From Desulfonatronospira sp. (GTDB lineage Bacteria; Desulfobacterota; Desulfovibrionia; Desulfovibrionales; Desulfonatronovibrionaceae), in NCBI GenBank assembly GCA_003563255.1, contig PWSL01000039.1, positions 1 through 13,359 on the forward strand: 13,359 nt of DNA, written 5' to 3'. A program made the translations under genes and the position numbers. The notes beneath the pieces are model-generated. The model worked only from the letters and a program-made list of their open reading frames with translations, had not been told where the DNA came from and made no database searches. The first letter of the stretch is position 1. The number at the start of each line of letters is the position of its first letter. Shown one piece after another: positions 1 through 6,717 of the stretch.

Positions 1-3
1 AAA

Positions 4-28
4 CGTTCCCACGCAGAGCGTGGGAACG
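4..28. repeat. REP-like perfect palindrome (copy 1)
   Basis: An 11-base arm CGTTCCCACGC (4-14) is followed by a 3-base loop AGA and the exact reverse complement (18-28). It shares the CGTTCCCA...TGGGAACG ends with the palindrome at 201-226, so both probably belong to one REP-like family. Such palindromes are often scattered by REP-associated tyrosine transposases; none is visible here. It lies in the gene-free 1-518 stretch. Confidence 0.75.
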
Positions 29-120
29 ATAAGAGAAGAGTTTTAAACCCCACTCTATGCCATCGGCGTCTGCACAAAACGAGAAGTCAATACTTTTGTA
101 AAGATTATTTCTACTTACTG

Positions 121-165
121 TCTTAGTGAAAATTTCAAACCAACATGTTGGTCGTAAAAATCGGT
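121..165. repeat. 45-base dispersed repeat, copy 1
   Basis: This stretch matches 1502-1546 without gaps at about 36 of 45 positions. The shared core is CTTAG, AAATTTC, CAACA.GTTGGTCGT and AAAATCGGT. It contains the short palindrome CCAACATGTTGG (140-151). The two copies lie on either side of the TPR gene at 519-1316. No coding function is apparent. Confidence 0.6.
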
Positions 166-194
166 TCCTGGTTCCTGGTTGTTAGTTCCTGGTT
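163..194. repeat. Short direct repeats of GGTTCCT
   Basis: The 7-mer GGTTCCT occurs twice in tandem (163-169, 170-176), and a variant (AGTTCCTGGTT) recurs at 184-194. It is low-complexity sequence sitting directly before the second REP-like palindrome. It may be a decayed mobile-repeat remnant; nothing indicates a gene. Confidence 0.5.
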
Positions 195-200
195 ACCTCT

Positions 201-226
201 CGTTCCCAGGCTCCAGCCTGGGAACG
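201..226. repeat. REP-like perfect palindrome (copy 2)
   Basis: A 12-base arm CGTTCCCAGGCT (201-212) and its exact complement AGCCTGGGAACG (215-226) are separated by two bases. The outer eight bases of each arm equal those of the palindrome at 4-28 while the inner part differs, as expected for members of one palindromic family diverging by paired changes. Confidence 0.75.
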
Positions 227-302
227 AGTTCTTGCGGCACCAGCCGCTTCTTAAAAAATGTGGCTGGAGCCACAAAAAAGCGATGTCAAATAATTCATAA
301 TT

Positions 303-315
303 TCCGCTGTAGTGT
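303..315 (+). repeat. Terminal-motif copy (TTCGCTGTAGTGTT family)
   Basis: TCCGCTGTAGTGT is a one-mismatch copy of the motif found eight times in the window (others near 1608, 5287, 5372, 9796, 9936, 12368 and 12993). No GGGGACAG or GCACTTATTTTT module lies directly beside it, so it looks like a decayed or solitary end. It falls in the gene-free leader region left of the TPR gene. Confidence 0.5.
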
Positions 316-483
316 CATCGCCCACGGCTATTCTTTAAATTCTCATCTCAGGGATAAAGTGCATTAACAGGATGATATGCGCGGCACAATTTGGAGGGGA
401 GAGTACAGGTGCCTGAAAATCCAATTGAGGACAGTCCTGAAGCCGGAGACCAAATAAGATATCACCAGTAACGCATACTTAAA

Positions 484-512
484 TCACAAACGCTTGGTTC
501 TCCTGTCTGTGA
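484..512 (-). terminator. Possible weak terminator of the TPR gene
   Basis: Read on the minus strand, TCACAGAC (512-505) can pair with GTTTGTGA (491-484), an 8-bp stem with one G-U pair. It begins 6 bases after the TPR stop codon. The following T-tract is short (TTTAAG), so termination may be inefficient or the hairpin may only stabilise the transcript end. Confidence 0.35.
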
Positions 513-518
513 CTGGAA

Positions 519-1316
519 CTATATTTTTTTCAGCGAATACTGAATCATTTTCTGGGCCTGTTTAAAGTCGGGATTGATTCTCAGGGCTTTCTCGGCCGCC
601 TGCAAGGCTTCGGCCCATTTTTGCATGTCCATGTACAGCCGCCCCATATTGAAGTACAGGTACTCGTCTCTGGGAGTGAGCTTCAGAGCCTGCTTGTAGG
701 CTTTTTCTGAGTCCTCATAGCGACCCAGCTTTCGCAGGGCCATGCCCAGGCGATTATAAATATGAACAGAACTGGGGTTGTCCTTGTAGGCCATCTTCAG
801 ATAATCCAGGGCCTTCTGGTAAGCCTCGGCATTTATCAAAATATCAGCTGCGTTGATCTTAAGATCAAAATCGTCGTCAAACTCTCTGACCAGTTTTCCA
901 AGGGCTGAGTCGGCCTTGTCGTATTCTCCCCGGCTGAGCATCTTACGTGCATTTTCCAGGGTCTCTTTTTTTCTTTTTTCCATTTCTGCCATGGTGTCCA
1001 TGGCTTCTGATGTCATGTCCTCCTGAAGAGCACTCTGCAGTTCCCGTACATTCTGCAGGAGCTCCTTTTCCTTGCCCGTTTCCAGCTTCAGCAGGACAGG
1101 ATATAATTGGCGAAGGGCATGGTTGGAGTTCAGAGCATGCAGGGAGCGATCGATAAGCTCCAGAAATTCTTTTTTTTCGTTCTGCATCAGGCTGCCCTTG
1201 AGAAAAGTTACAAGCCCTTCCTGAAGGGCAGTGACAGCAGCCAGAAGCTTGTTCTGCTTCATGAGAGACGGGACGTTGGTCAGGTTTTTCCTGGCTTTGT
1301 TCAATTCTGCTGACAT
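519..1316 (-). CDS. Tetratricopeptide-repeat protein
   Basis: The product has 265 residues. The N-terminal half is charged and helical. The C-terminal half carries TPR-type helix pairs at about residues 118-150, 151-183, 184-217 and 218-251. The last two are clearest, with alanine/glycine/tyrosine spacing (such as YNRLGMALRKLGRYEDSEKA) followed by a proline near each repeat end. TPRs form protein-protein interaction superhelices, so a scaffold or chaperone-like role is possible, but the partner cannot be named. No signal peptide or membrane segment is visible, so it is probably cytoplasmic. ATG at 1316 has no strong Shine-Dalgarno sequence, leaving the start slightly uncertain. It appears monocistronic, with repeat-bearing spacers on both sides. 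Confidence 0.88.
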   Translation of the reverse strand: MSAELNKARKNLTNVPSLMKQNKLLAAVTALQEGLVTFLKGSLMQNEKKEFLELIDRSLHALNSNHALRQLYPVLLKLETGKEKELLQNVRELQSALQEDMTSEAMDTMAEMEKRKKETLENARKMLSRGEYDKADSALGKLVREFDDDFDLKINAADILINAEAYQKALDYLKMAYKDNPSSVHIYNRLGMALRKLGRYEDSEKAYKQALKLTPRDEYLYFNMGRLYMDMQKWAEALQAAEKALRINPDFKQAQKMIQYSLKKI

Positions 1317-1354
1317 AGTGTTTTTATTTATACCCTGGTTGAGATGGACCTGCA

Positions 1355-1395
1355 GTATCTGTTCAGCGCTTTCCTAAAAATCGCAGAACAGATAC
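1355..1395. promoter_or_regulatory. Perfect 10-bp inverted repeat upstream of the TPR gene
   Basis: GTATCTGTTC (1355-1364) and GAACAGATAC (1386-1395) are exact complements separated by 21 bases. They lie about 40-80 bases upstream of the TPR start. A further TGTTCTGCAGAA follows at about 1410. This could be a leader hairpin or a spaced operator; the sequence alone does not decide. A TATAAT-like hexamer lies further upstream near 1482-1487, but no matching -35 box was found. Confidence 0.35.
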
Positions 1396-1501
1396 GACCT
1401 GCCAAGGATTTGTTCTGCAGAAAGACGGTATCACCGGACAGTCAAAATTCTCGTATAACACTCTGGATTCATTGTATTGGTATTATAATATCTGTTTAGA
1501 C

Positions 1502-1546
1502 GCTTAGCACAAATTTCGGAACAACAAGTTGGTCGTTAAAATCGGT
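1502..1546. repeat. 45-base dispersed repeat, copy 2
   Basis: This is the second copy of the repeat at 121-165 in the same orientation, with the strongest match over GTTGGTCGTTAAAATCGGT. It is followed after 4 bases by the half-element at 1551-1622. The spacer 1317-1678 therefore consists largely of repeat remnants and holds no gene. Confidence 0.6.
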
Positions 1547-1550
1547 ACTG

Positions 1551-1622
1551 AAAAATAAGAGCGGGGGTGCCTGCCCCCAATTGAGGCAGGTATAATATTT
1601 TATAAGTTTCGCTGTAGTGTTA
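1551..1622 (+). repeat. Right half of the composite palindromic element
   Basis: It begins AAAAATAAGAGCGGGGGTGC, continues with CTGCCCCC, then GAGGC, an AT-rich ATATTTT stretch, and ends TTCGCTGTAGTGTTA. The same order of blocks and nearly the same length occur at 9879-9949, the right half of the element between DUF445 and the tRNAs. The matching left half is absent, so this is a truncated copy or a solo end. It lies 57 bases beyond the stop of the ATP-grasp gene. Confidence 0.65.
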
Positions 1623-1678
1623 GTTCTGCCATTGGTTTACAGTAGGAAACAAGCGACTGTACTTATGTTGAATGTCTC

Positions 1679-2470
1679 TCAGACTTTGCCCTCTGAGACC
1701 TTTTGTTCCAGAATGGCCCTGTAGCTAAGTCCCGCACAATGAAATCCCTTGGTGCCGAATTTCATGTTGGCTTCCAGCAGATAAAGCCTGTCGCGGCTCT
1801 GGCAAATATCGATTCCAGACAGGTCAAAACCGCATGACACAGCGGCCCTAAGACCCAATTCCAGAACCCCCCGGGGTATATTGTCCAGACAAACAGTCCC
1901 CCCCTGCGAGATATTGGCCTTGAAGCTGCCCCTGGCCGGTATCCTGCGGTAGGCATGAATGACTTCGCTGCCCAGGACCACAACTCTGTAATCGTCATCC
2001 ACCGACAGAAATTCCTGGATGTAGGCCGGTTGATTGTCTGCCAGGTAGTTTTTCAGCTCTTTCGGATTTTGAATCAGCCAGACGCCGTGGCCCATGGAGG
2101 AGGTCCTGGCTTTTTTGGCAACAAAAGGAAAAGAAAAGTCTTTTGTAATAGATTGCTGCTGCTTGGGTCCGTAGTAAAACCTGGTCCTGGGGACTGGCAG
2201 CCCCTGGAGCTTAAAAAGTAGTGTCTGCTTGATTTTGTCTCCCAGAAAACGGTAGGTGTTGACGCTTGGAAAAATTTCCTTGCCCATGATCTGAAAAAGA
2301 TCTGCAAATAACAAAGTGGGAAAATATATTTTTGAGGCATTTAAAATTTTTTGCAGCTTCCATCCGGGATAGTCCTCCAGGTTGGGGTAAACACCCAGGG
2401 TGAGCACAGCCGGGCAACGAATAAGCTGAGAGCCCAGGGCTATCCTGGTATGGTCTTGAGAGTTGTGCAT
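1679..2470 (-). CDS. RimK-like ATP-grasp family protein
   Basis: The protein has 263 residues from ATG at 2470. A TTG at 2524 would add 18 residues and sits only 13 bases from the cysS stop. Neither start has a convincing ribosome site; ATG is preferred because the added residues look non-conserved. ATP-grasp signs are a lysine in the FPFVAKKARTSSMGHGV segment (ATP-binding loop), the IQEFL segment that precedes the nucleotide contact, and near the C-terminus GIDICQSRDRLYLLEANMKF, where the E and N match the metal-binding E-x-N of RimK/D-Ala-D-Ala ligase-type enzymes. Family members join a carboxylate to an amine or thiol using ATP. The substrate here is not evident. It is probably cotranscribed with cysS and ispDF. 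Confidence 0.82.
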   Translation of the reverse strand: MHNSQDHTRIALGSQLIRCPAVLTLGVYPNLEDYPGWKLQKILNASKIYFPTLLFADLFQIMGKEIFPSVNTYRFLGDKIKQTLLFKLQGLPVPRTRFYYGPKQQQSITKDFSFPFVAKKARTSSMGHGVWLIQNPKELKNYLADNQPAYIQEFLSVDDDYRVVVLGSEVIHAYRRIPARGSFKANISQGGTVCLDNIPRGVLELGLRAAVSCGFDLSGIDICQSRDRLYLLEANMKFGTKGFHCAGLSYRAILEQKVSEGKV

Positions 2471-2537
2471 GGGTGCGACTGTTTCTGCTGCTCCCCAGGC
2501 AGTGCAGAGGGCAGCATGTAGCAATGATTAAAAAAAA

Positions 2538-3995
2538 TCAGGCAAAATCCCATTTGGGACCTTCAGAAGTATCCATGACCTCGATGCCTTGTTCAGCCAG
2601 CTGGTGACGTATTTCATCCGCAGCCTTAAAATCCTTGTTATTTCTGGCTTCCTGCCTTTTCTGAACCATTTTCAGGACAAATTCAGGGTCAATATCATAT
2701 CGTCTGCAACGCATAAATTTCAATTCTTCCAGGAATTCTTTTCCAGGACGATGGAAGATTCCCAGCGAATGCCCCCATTTGTCGAGTTGGTCCAGCATTT
2801 TCTGCATAACATCCCTGCCGGCTTCGCTTTTGCGGAAGACCTTGTTTTCCAGCATGCGATTGGCCAGCCGTACCAGACCGAATACATATCCTACGGCCTC
2901 GGCAGTGTTCATATCGTCAAGCATGGCATCGTCCCATTTTTGGGACAGACTATTTAATTCTTGGTCAGCTTCCGAAAACTCCTGGCCTTTGCTCCATTTT
3001 TCCTTCTGCAATTCCTTCTGAAGGGCTGTTTTGGCCCAGTAAATCCGCTTAAGGGCCTTTTCAGCTTCTTCCAGGGATCCATCTGAGTAATCCAGAGGAC
3101 TGCGGTAGTGTTTGGTAAGCAGGAAAAAGCGCAACACTTCCCCGTGAAAAGAATTAATGATGTCCCTGATTGTTATGAAATTGCCCAAAGATTTGGACAT
3201 TTTTTCAGAATCCACCCGGACAAAACCATTATGAATCCAGTATCTGACAAATTCTCTGCCAAAGGCCGCCTCGCTCTGAGCCTTTTCGTTCTCATGGTGT
3301 GGAAAGGTCAGATCCTCGCCTCCCCCGTGAATGTCAAAGGGGATGCCCAGGTACTTTTCACTCATGGCTGTACACTCCAGGTGCCAGCCCGGGCGGCCCT
3401 TGCCCCAGGGACTCTCCCAGGAAGGCTCTTCGGGTCTGGCAGCTTTCCAGAGGGCAAAATCCAGAGGGTCCTCTTTGTCTTCGTCCGGAGCAATCCGAGA
3501 ACCGGATTGCAGTTCTTCAACGTTGCGTGCGGAAAGCAGACCATAGTGAGGCATCTTGCGCACTCGAAAATAGACGTCTCCAGCAGCAGTCGAGTAAGCG
3601 TAGCCCTTGTCAAGCAGAACCTGAGTGACCTGGATCATCTCAGGGATATGCCGGGTGGCCCTGGGCTCAATATCCGCCTTCAAAACGTTTAGTTCATCCA
3701 TGTCCAGGTAAAAAGCCTCAATATATTTTTCGGCCACCTCGTCTTCAGTCAGCTTTTCTTGCTGTGCTCTTTTGATGATCTTATCGTCCACATCGGTAAA
3801 ATTGCGCACAAAAGTGACATCGTATCCCTGGCTGCGCAGGTAGCGCACCAGCACGTCAAAGACCACGCAGGACCTGGCATGCCCGATGTGACAGTAATCA
3901 TAGGCTGTAATACCGCAGACGTACATCCTGACCTTGCCTGGATGCAAAGGTATAAATTCTTCTTTCCGGCGCTTGAGAGTATTGTATATGAGCAT
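2538..3995 (-). CDS. cysS: Cysteinyl-tRNA synthetase
   Basis: This class I synthetase charges tRNA-Cys with cysteine in the cytoplasm. The 485 residues include the HIGH signature (HIGH, residues 36-39) and KMSKS at 265-269. The zinc site that selects the cysteine thiol appears complete: C27, C208, H233 and E237, one position offset from the E. coli enzyme. The C-terminal domain ends with a typical tRNA-binding helical segment (KRQEARNNKDFKAADEIR) and a terminal tryptophan-containing tail. ATG at 3995 has an AGGA ribosome site about 9 bases upstream. It follows ispDF after a 67-base gap and precedes the ATP-grasp gene, so the three probably form one transcript. Pairing with ispDF is a common synteny in Desulfovibrionales-like genomes (recollection, not verified here). 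Confidence 0.98.
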   Translation of the reverse strand: MLIYNTLKRRKEEFIPLHPGKVRMYVCGITAYDYCHIGHARSCVVFDVLVRYLRSQGYDVTFVRNFTDVDDKIIKRAQQEKLTEDEVAEKYIEAFYLDMDELNVLKADIEPRATRHIPEMIQVTQVLLDKGYAYSTAAGDVYFRVRKMPHYGLLSARNVEELQSGSRIAPDEDKEDPLDFALWKAARPEEPSWESPWGKGRPGWHLECTAMSEKYLGIPFDIHGGGEDLTFPHHENEKAQSEAAFGREFVRYWIHNGFVRVDSEKMSKSLGNFITIRDIINSFHGEVLRFFLLTKHYRSPLDYSDGSLEEAEKALKRIYWAKTALQKELQKEKWSKGQEFSEADQELNSLSQKWDDAMLDDMNTAEAVGYVFGLVRLANRMLENKVFRKSEAGRDVMQKMLDQLDKWGHSLGIFHRPGKEFLEELKFMRCRRYDIDPEFVLKMVQKRQEARNNKDFKAADEIRHQLAEQGIEVMDTSEGPKWDFA

Positions 3996-4062
3996 ATCTG
4001 GTTTTCCTGTCTTATTCGAAGGCTCTGGCCTGCAGTTGTTGTATGCCGGCCGTCCTGTAATT

Positions 4063-5283
4063 CTATTGAGTTGTTGAATTGCAGGGTTGGTTATCTGGTG
4101 ACCTTGATTTCTTGATAGCTGTAACTATTGCCATTGCTTTTATGCCCTGTCCGGAACCGGTAAAGCCCAGACCTTCCTCGGTGGTGGCCTTGATATTTAT
4201 CCGGCTGGGATGAAGTCCGGTAAGCCCAGCAAGGTTGGATTTGATAGCACTTTTGTGCGGCCCGATTTTCGGGGACTGAGCAACGACTGTTAAATCCATG
4301 TGAGTAAGTTCCAGGTTTTCAGCCTGGCACAGGGCTAGGACTTCACTTAAAAAAATTGTACTGCTGAGGTTTTCGTTGGCCGGATCGCTGTCTGGAAACA
4401 TATCGCCGATGTCTCCGCGACCCAAACATCCCAGAATGGCATCCACCAGAGCATGGATGAGCACATCACCGTCGGAATGGGCGTGAATGCCAGGTCCCCC
4501 GGGGATGGGCTGCCCACCCAGTATCATTGGGCGTTGGCCTCCATAGCGGTGAACGTCATATCCCATGCCGGTGCAGGGGATTATTTGATGCGACTGGTTT
4601 GCAAGCATTTGCAGATCCTCGGGGGTGGTTATCTTGATGTTATTTTCTTCTCCGGGTATGACCCTTACCTGGAAACCGTATCGCTCCAGCATAGATGCGT
4701 CATCTGTAGCTGTAAACCCCTCTTTGCGCGACTCGTTGTGAGCATGCAGGAGGGCATTCAGTCTGAAATACTGCGGTGTCTGCACCGCGGTCAGCCTGTC
4801 CCTGGAAAGAGTCCTGGCAACCATGTCGCCTTCAAGCTCCTTGATGGTGTCCCTGCACTGGATGCCTGGAATTATCCCTCCCATGTCCTGGGATAATTCG
4901 CGGCAAAGGGCGCTTATCAGGCGAGCTGAAAAAAAAGGCCTGGCCGCATCATGGACCAGGACGTGGGTACATTCCCGGGGCAGCTGCTGCAGGGCATTGA
5001 ATACGGAGTCCTGGCGAAGACTTCCTCCTGCAGTGCATTTCAAGGGAATGCCGGGACTGTGTCTTGACTGTAGAGTCAGGACCTCCTGCCTGCTCCGCTC
5101 AAGCTCCTGTTCTGGAAAGGCTATGACCAGACCTCTGATTCTGGGGTTACGGGCAAAGGTCTGAACGCTATGCCAGAAAAGAGGCAGCCCCTGGTATTTA
5201 AGAAACTGTTTTTTCTGTACCTGTCCCTGGCTCTGGAGCCTGGAACTTTTGCCGGCAGCAAGAAGGACAGCCCATATGTTCAT
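4063..5283 (-). CDS. ispDF: Bifunctional IspD/IspF (MEP pathway)
   Basis: This single 406-residue chain carries two MEP-pathway enzymes. Residues 1-230 are IspD (2-C-methyl-D-erythritol 4-phosphate cytidylyltransferase), with a nucleotide loop LLAAGKSSRL (7-16), HDAARPF (111-117) and TDDASM (193-198). Residues about 237-395 are IspF (2,4-cyclodiphosphate synthase), with metal ligands in GYDVHRY (D243, H245), AHSDGDVLIHAL (H277) and ATTEEGLGFTG near the C-terminal end. The two steps are not consecutive (IspE acts between them), but the fusion is well known in several proteobacteria. A tail of about 12 residues follows the IspF domain. ATG at 5283 lacks a Shine-Dalgarno sequence: a dispersed repeat (5287-5300) ends three bases upstream. 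It probably leads the ispDF-cysS-ATP-grasp operon. Confidence 0.97.
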   Translation of the reverse strand: MNIWAVLLAAGKSSRLQSQGQVQKKQFLKYQGLPLFWHSVQTFARNPRIRGLVIAFPEQELERSRQEVLTLQSRHSPGIPLKCTAGGSLRQDSVFNALQQLPRECTHVLVHDAARPFFSARLISALCRELSQDMGGIIPGIQCRDTIKELEGDMVARTLSRDRLTAVQTPQYFRLNALLHAHNESRKEGFTATDDASMLERYGFQVRVIPGEENNIKITTPEDLQMLANQSHQIIPCTGMGYDVHRYGGQRPMILGGQPIPGGPGIHAHSDGDVLIHALVDAILGCLGRGDIGDMFPDSDPANENLSSTIFLSEVLALCQAENLELTHMDLTVVAQSPKIGPHKSAIKSNLAGLTGLHPSRINIKATTEEGLGFTGSGQGIKAMAIVTAIKKSRSPDNQPCNSTTQ

Positions 5284-5385
5284 TAATTCGCTGCAGTGTT
5301 GAACATTGTCTTGATTTTATTGGAAAAAATAAGTGCGGGTAGAGTCAGGCCCATGCGATCAAAATCATAGTTTCGCTGCAGTGTT
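5284..5385. repeat. Two direct copies of the terminal motif with a degenerate half-element
   Basis: TTCGCTGCAGTGTT occurs at 5287-5300 and 5372-5385 in the same orientation. Between them, 5324-5339 reads AAAAAATAAGTGCGGG, the right hairpin arm of the family, followed by CAGGCCC where other copies have CCTGTCCC. So 5324-5385 is a degenerate right half like 1551-1622. The first motif abuts the ispDF start codon; the second lies 20 bases from the RNase P RNA 3' end. Confidence 0.6.
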
Positions 5386-5439
5386 GACTGTCAGCCCAAA
5401 AAAACGGGAGTTGGACGGTAAGCCGGGTTCTGTGAATTC

Positions 5440-5469
5440 TCCCCGCACTTAGAAGGGGCGATGCGGGGA
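5440..5469. repeat. Palindromic arm in the 3' peripheral region of rnpB
   Basis: TCCCCGCA (5440-5447) pairs with TGCGGGGA (5462-5469). The left arm continues as CCCCGCACTTA, identical to the start of the hairpin arms at 8207 and 9838. It lies between the conserved GAATGA segment and the AGAACCC segment of RNase P RNA, where E. coli M1 RNA has only a few bases. An inserted origin is an inference from this identity. Confidence 0.6.
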
Positions 5470-5648
5470 AAACCGGCCATCATTCATCTGGGACCGGGAT
5501 TGCTCCCGGCCTCAAGCAGCCTACCCGAAGGCTTCGGCCGGGCCGGCCTCAAGCGCCTTCCTATTTGGCCTTGCTCCGGACGGGGTTTGCCAAGCTTGCC
5601 GCGTCGCCGCGGCAACTGGTGGGCTCTTACCCCACCGTTTCACCCTTA

Positions 5649-5703
5649 CCCGGCACTTACTTTTATCCAGGAGAAATATTCCCATTGAAAAGTAAGTGCC
5701 GGG
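5649..5703. repeat. Extended P12-position hairpin of rnpB with family arm sequence
   Basis: CCCGGCACTTACTTTT (5649-5664) pairs with its exact complement at 5688-5703, a 16-bp perfect stem with a 23-base loop. It sits just before the conserved GGTAAGGGTGAAA segment, the position of P12. The inner part GCACTTACTTTT is nearly the arm of the intergenic elements (GCACTTATTTTT). Confidence 0.7.
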
Positions 5704-5789
5704 CGGTCTGTTTTCTGTGGCACTTTCCCGGGGTCGCCCCCGCTGGGCGTTACCCAGCGTCCTGCCCTGTGGAGCCCGGACTTTCCTCC

Positions 5790-5900
5790 CCCACACTTAC
5801 CTGGTAAGCGTTGATTTATCCTCCAGGCGGTTTGTAATAATTCCTGGCAAACTGCCCGCTTATAAGCTTTAAATCAGGCTGCTTACAAAGTAAGTGCGGG
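5790..5900. repeat. Enlarged P3-position arm of rnpB with family arm sequence
   Basis: Read on the minus strand, CCCGCACTTAC (5900-5890) pairs with GTAAGTGTGGG (5800-5790), 11 bp with one G-U wobble, and closes about 90 nt of additional sequence. It occupies the P3 position just upstream of the conserved GAGGAAAGTCC. The arm again carries the CCCGCACTTA motif. Confidence 0.65.
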
Positions 5901-5928
5901 AGCGATAGCCTGTCCAACTCCCGATAAC

Positions 5929-5957
5929 AATATAAATCGGATATCAATGAAAAGCAA
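5929..5957 (-). promoter_or_regulatory. Candidate sigma-70 promoter of rnpB
   Basis: On the minus strand a -35-like TTGCTT (5957-5952) is followed by a 17-base spacer and a -10-like TATATT (5934-5929). The -10 box ends about 6 bases before the predicted mature 5' end at 5923. The -35 box abuts the zinc-ribbon gene stop codon, so rnpB can be transcribed independently of the upstream genes. Confidence 0.5.
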
Positions 5958-6710
5958 TCAGGCATTTGTTGTTTCCGGCTTGCCGGAATAATGTTCCTCC
6001 CAGTAAATCAGTCTCTGGCAGTTGGGACAGCTCATGATCTGTTCTCCTTTCTGGATTTCCACAAAGGCCTGAGGTGGTATACTGATGAAGCAGCCAGTGC
6101 AGACGCTTTGTCTGACAGAAACTATGACCGGATTGTGCAGCCTGTCTTTGAAGAAGTTGTAACGTGAAAGTATGCCTACCGGGACATTGGAGCAGGCTTG
6201 TTCGCGGTTTTTTTCCAGTTCTTTGATGCGATCCTGGATCTGTTTCAGTTCGCTGTCCAGGGTAGCCTGAGTGGTGGCAAGCTCGTCCTGCAGGTTTTCC
6301 AATTCCTTGTGGAGTTCCTCTTTTTTGGATTTATGGATTTGCAGGTCCTCCAGCAGGTTGTTCAACTCATCCTCCCGGAAGCGGTTCAGCTTTTCCAGGT
6401 TGTCCATTTCACGCATCATGGCATGATATTCCTTGGTGTTGCTGACCATCATGAGCTTGTTTTTGCTTTTCTTTATTTTGTCCGAATCCTGCTCGATGTC
6501 GACCTGAAGTTTTTTCTTCTGTTCGCTCAAAAGCTTGGTCCTTTCCTCAAAATAAGACTTCTGCTCATCAAGGTTATTTAGTTCATTCCGCAGGTTTTCC
6601 AGGTGCCTGGGCGCTTCCTCCATCCTGTTCTTCAAAGCGATGAGCTCGCTGTCAATGGCCTGGAGGCTGACCAGTTTTTTTATCTGTTCAATGTATCTGC
6701 TCAATTTCAT
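5958..6710 (-). CDS. Coiled-coil C4-type zinc-ribbon protein
   Basis: The product has 250 residues. About residues 1-175 are highly charged heptad-rich sequence forming a long antiparallel coiled coil. A C-terminal zinc ribbon has ligands C204, C207, C228 and C231 (CTGC ... CPNC). This arrangement matches the bacterial C4 zinc-ribbon family (PF02591, zf-RING_7/DUF164), proposed in some species to bind nucleic acid or the translation apparatus; no enzymatic role is established. The start is ambiguous: GGGGAGG directly abuts the ATG at 6710, too close for normal spacing, while TTG at codon 3 would have a 6-base spacing. It begins 7 bases after the NIF3-family stop, so the two genes are cotranscribed, and rnpB follows. 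Confidence 0.92.
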   Translation of the reverse strand: MKLSRYIEQIKKLVSLQAIDSELIALKNRMEEAPRHLENLRNELNNLDEQKSYFEERTKLLSEQKKKLQVDIEQDSDKIKKSKNKLMMVSNTKEYHAMMREMDNLEKLNRFREDELNNLLEDLQIHKSKKEELHKELENLQDELATTQATLDSELKQIQDRIKELEKNREQACSNVPVGILSRYNFFKDRLHNPVIVSVRQSVCTGCFISIPPQAFVEIQKGEQIMSCPNCQRLIYWEEHYSGKPETTNA

Positions 6711-6717
6711 CCTCCCC

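Larger units (their letters stand above)
5405..5923 (-). ncRNA. rnpB: RNase P RNA (type A), enlarged by hairpin insertions
   Basis: This is the catalytic RNA that trims tRNA 5' leaders. Its ends pair perfectly as helix P1 (5405-5416 with 5912-5923, 12 bp). Conserved blocks read on the minus strand are GAGGAAAGTCCGGGC (5788-5774), GGTAAGGGTGAAA (near 5653-5641), CCGGAGCAAGGCCAAATA (5579-5562), GGGTAGGCTGCTTGAG (5526-5511), AGATGAATGATGGCC (5489-5475) and AGAACCCGGCTTA (5431-5419). The span of about 519 nt exceeds the usual 350-400 nt. The excess is in three peripheral hairpins carrying CCCGCACTTA-type arms (5440-5469, 5649-5703, 5790-5900). A run of seven T follows the 3' end (5404-5398) and may help termination. 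It starts 34 bases after the zinc-ribbon gene stop. Confidence 0.96.

Noticed and set aside
179..367. 62-codon plus-strand open frame in the left intergenic region
   Set aside because: It covers the palindrome at 201-226 and the dispersed terminal motif near 303; no ribosome site and no recognisable family.
3108..3692. 194-codon plus-strand open frame
   Set aside because: It is antisense to the well-supported cysS and has no recognisable domain or ribosome site.
4453..4896. 147-codon plus-strand open frame
   Set aside because: It lies antisense within ispDF, whose motifs are complete.
5461..5807. Short open frames on both strands between ispDF and the zinc-ribbon gene
   Set aside because: They overlap the RNase P RNA, which is supported by P1 pairing and by all conserved blocks.
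6198..6581. Hydrophobic plus-strand open frame resembling a membrane protein
   Set aside because: It is the antisense of the charged coiled coil in the zinc-ribbon gene; hydrophobicity is a by-product of complementing Glu/Lys codons.
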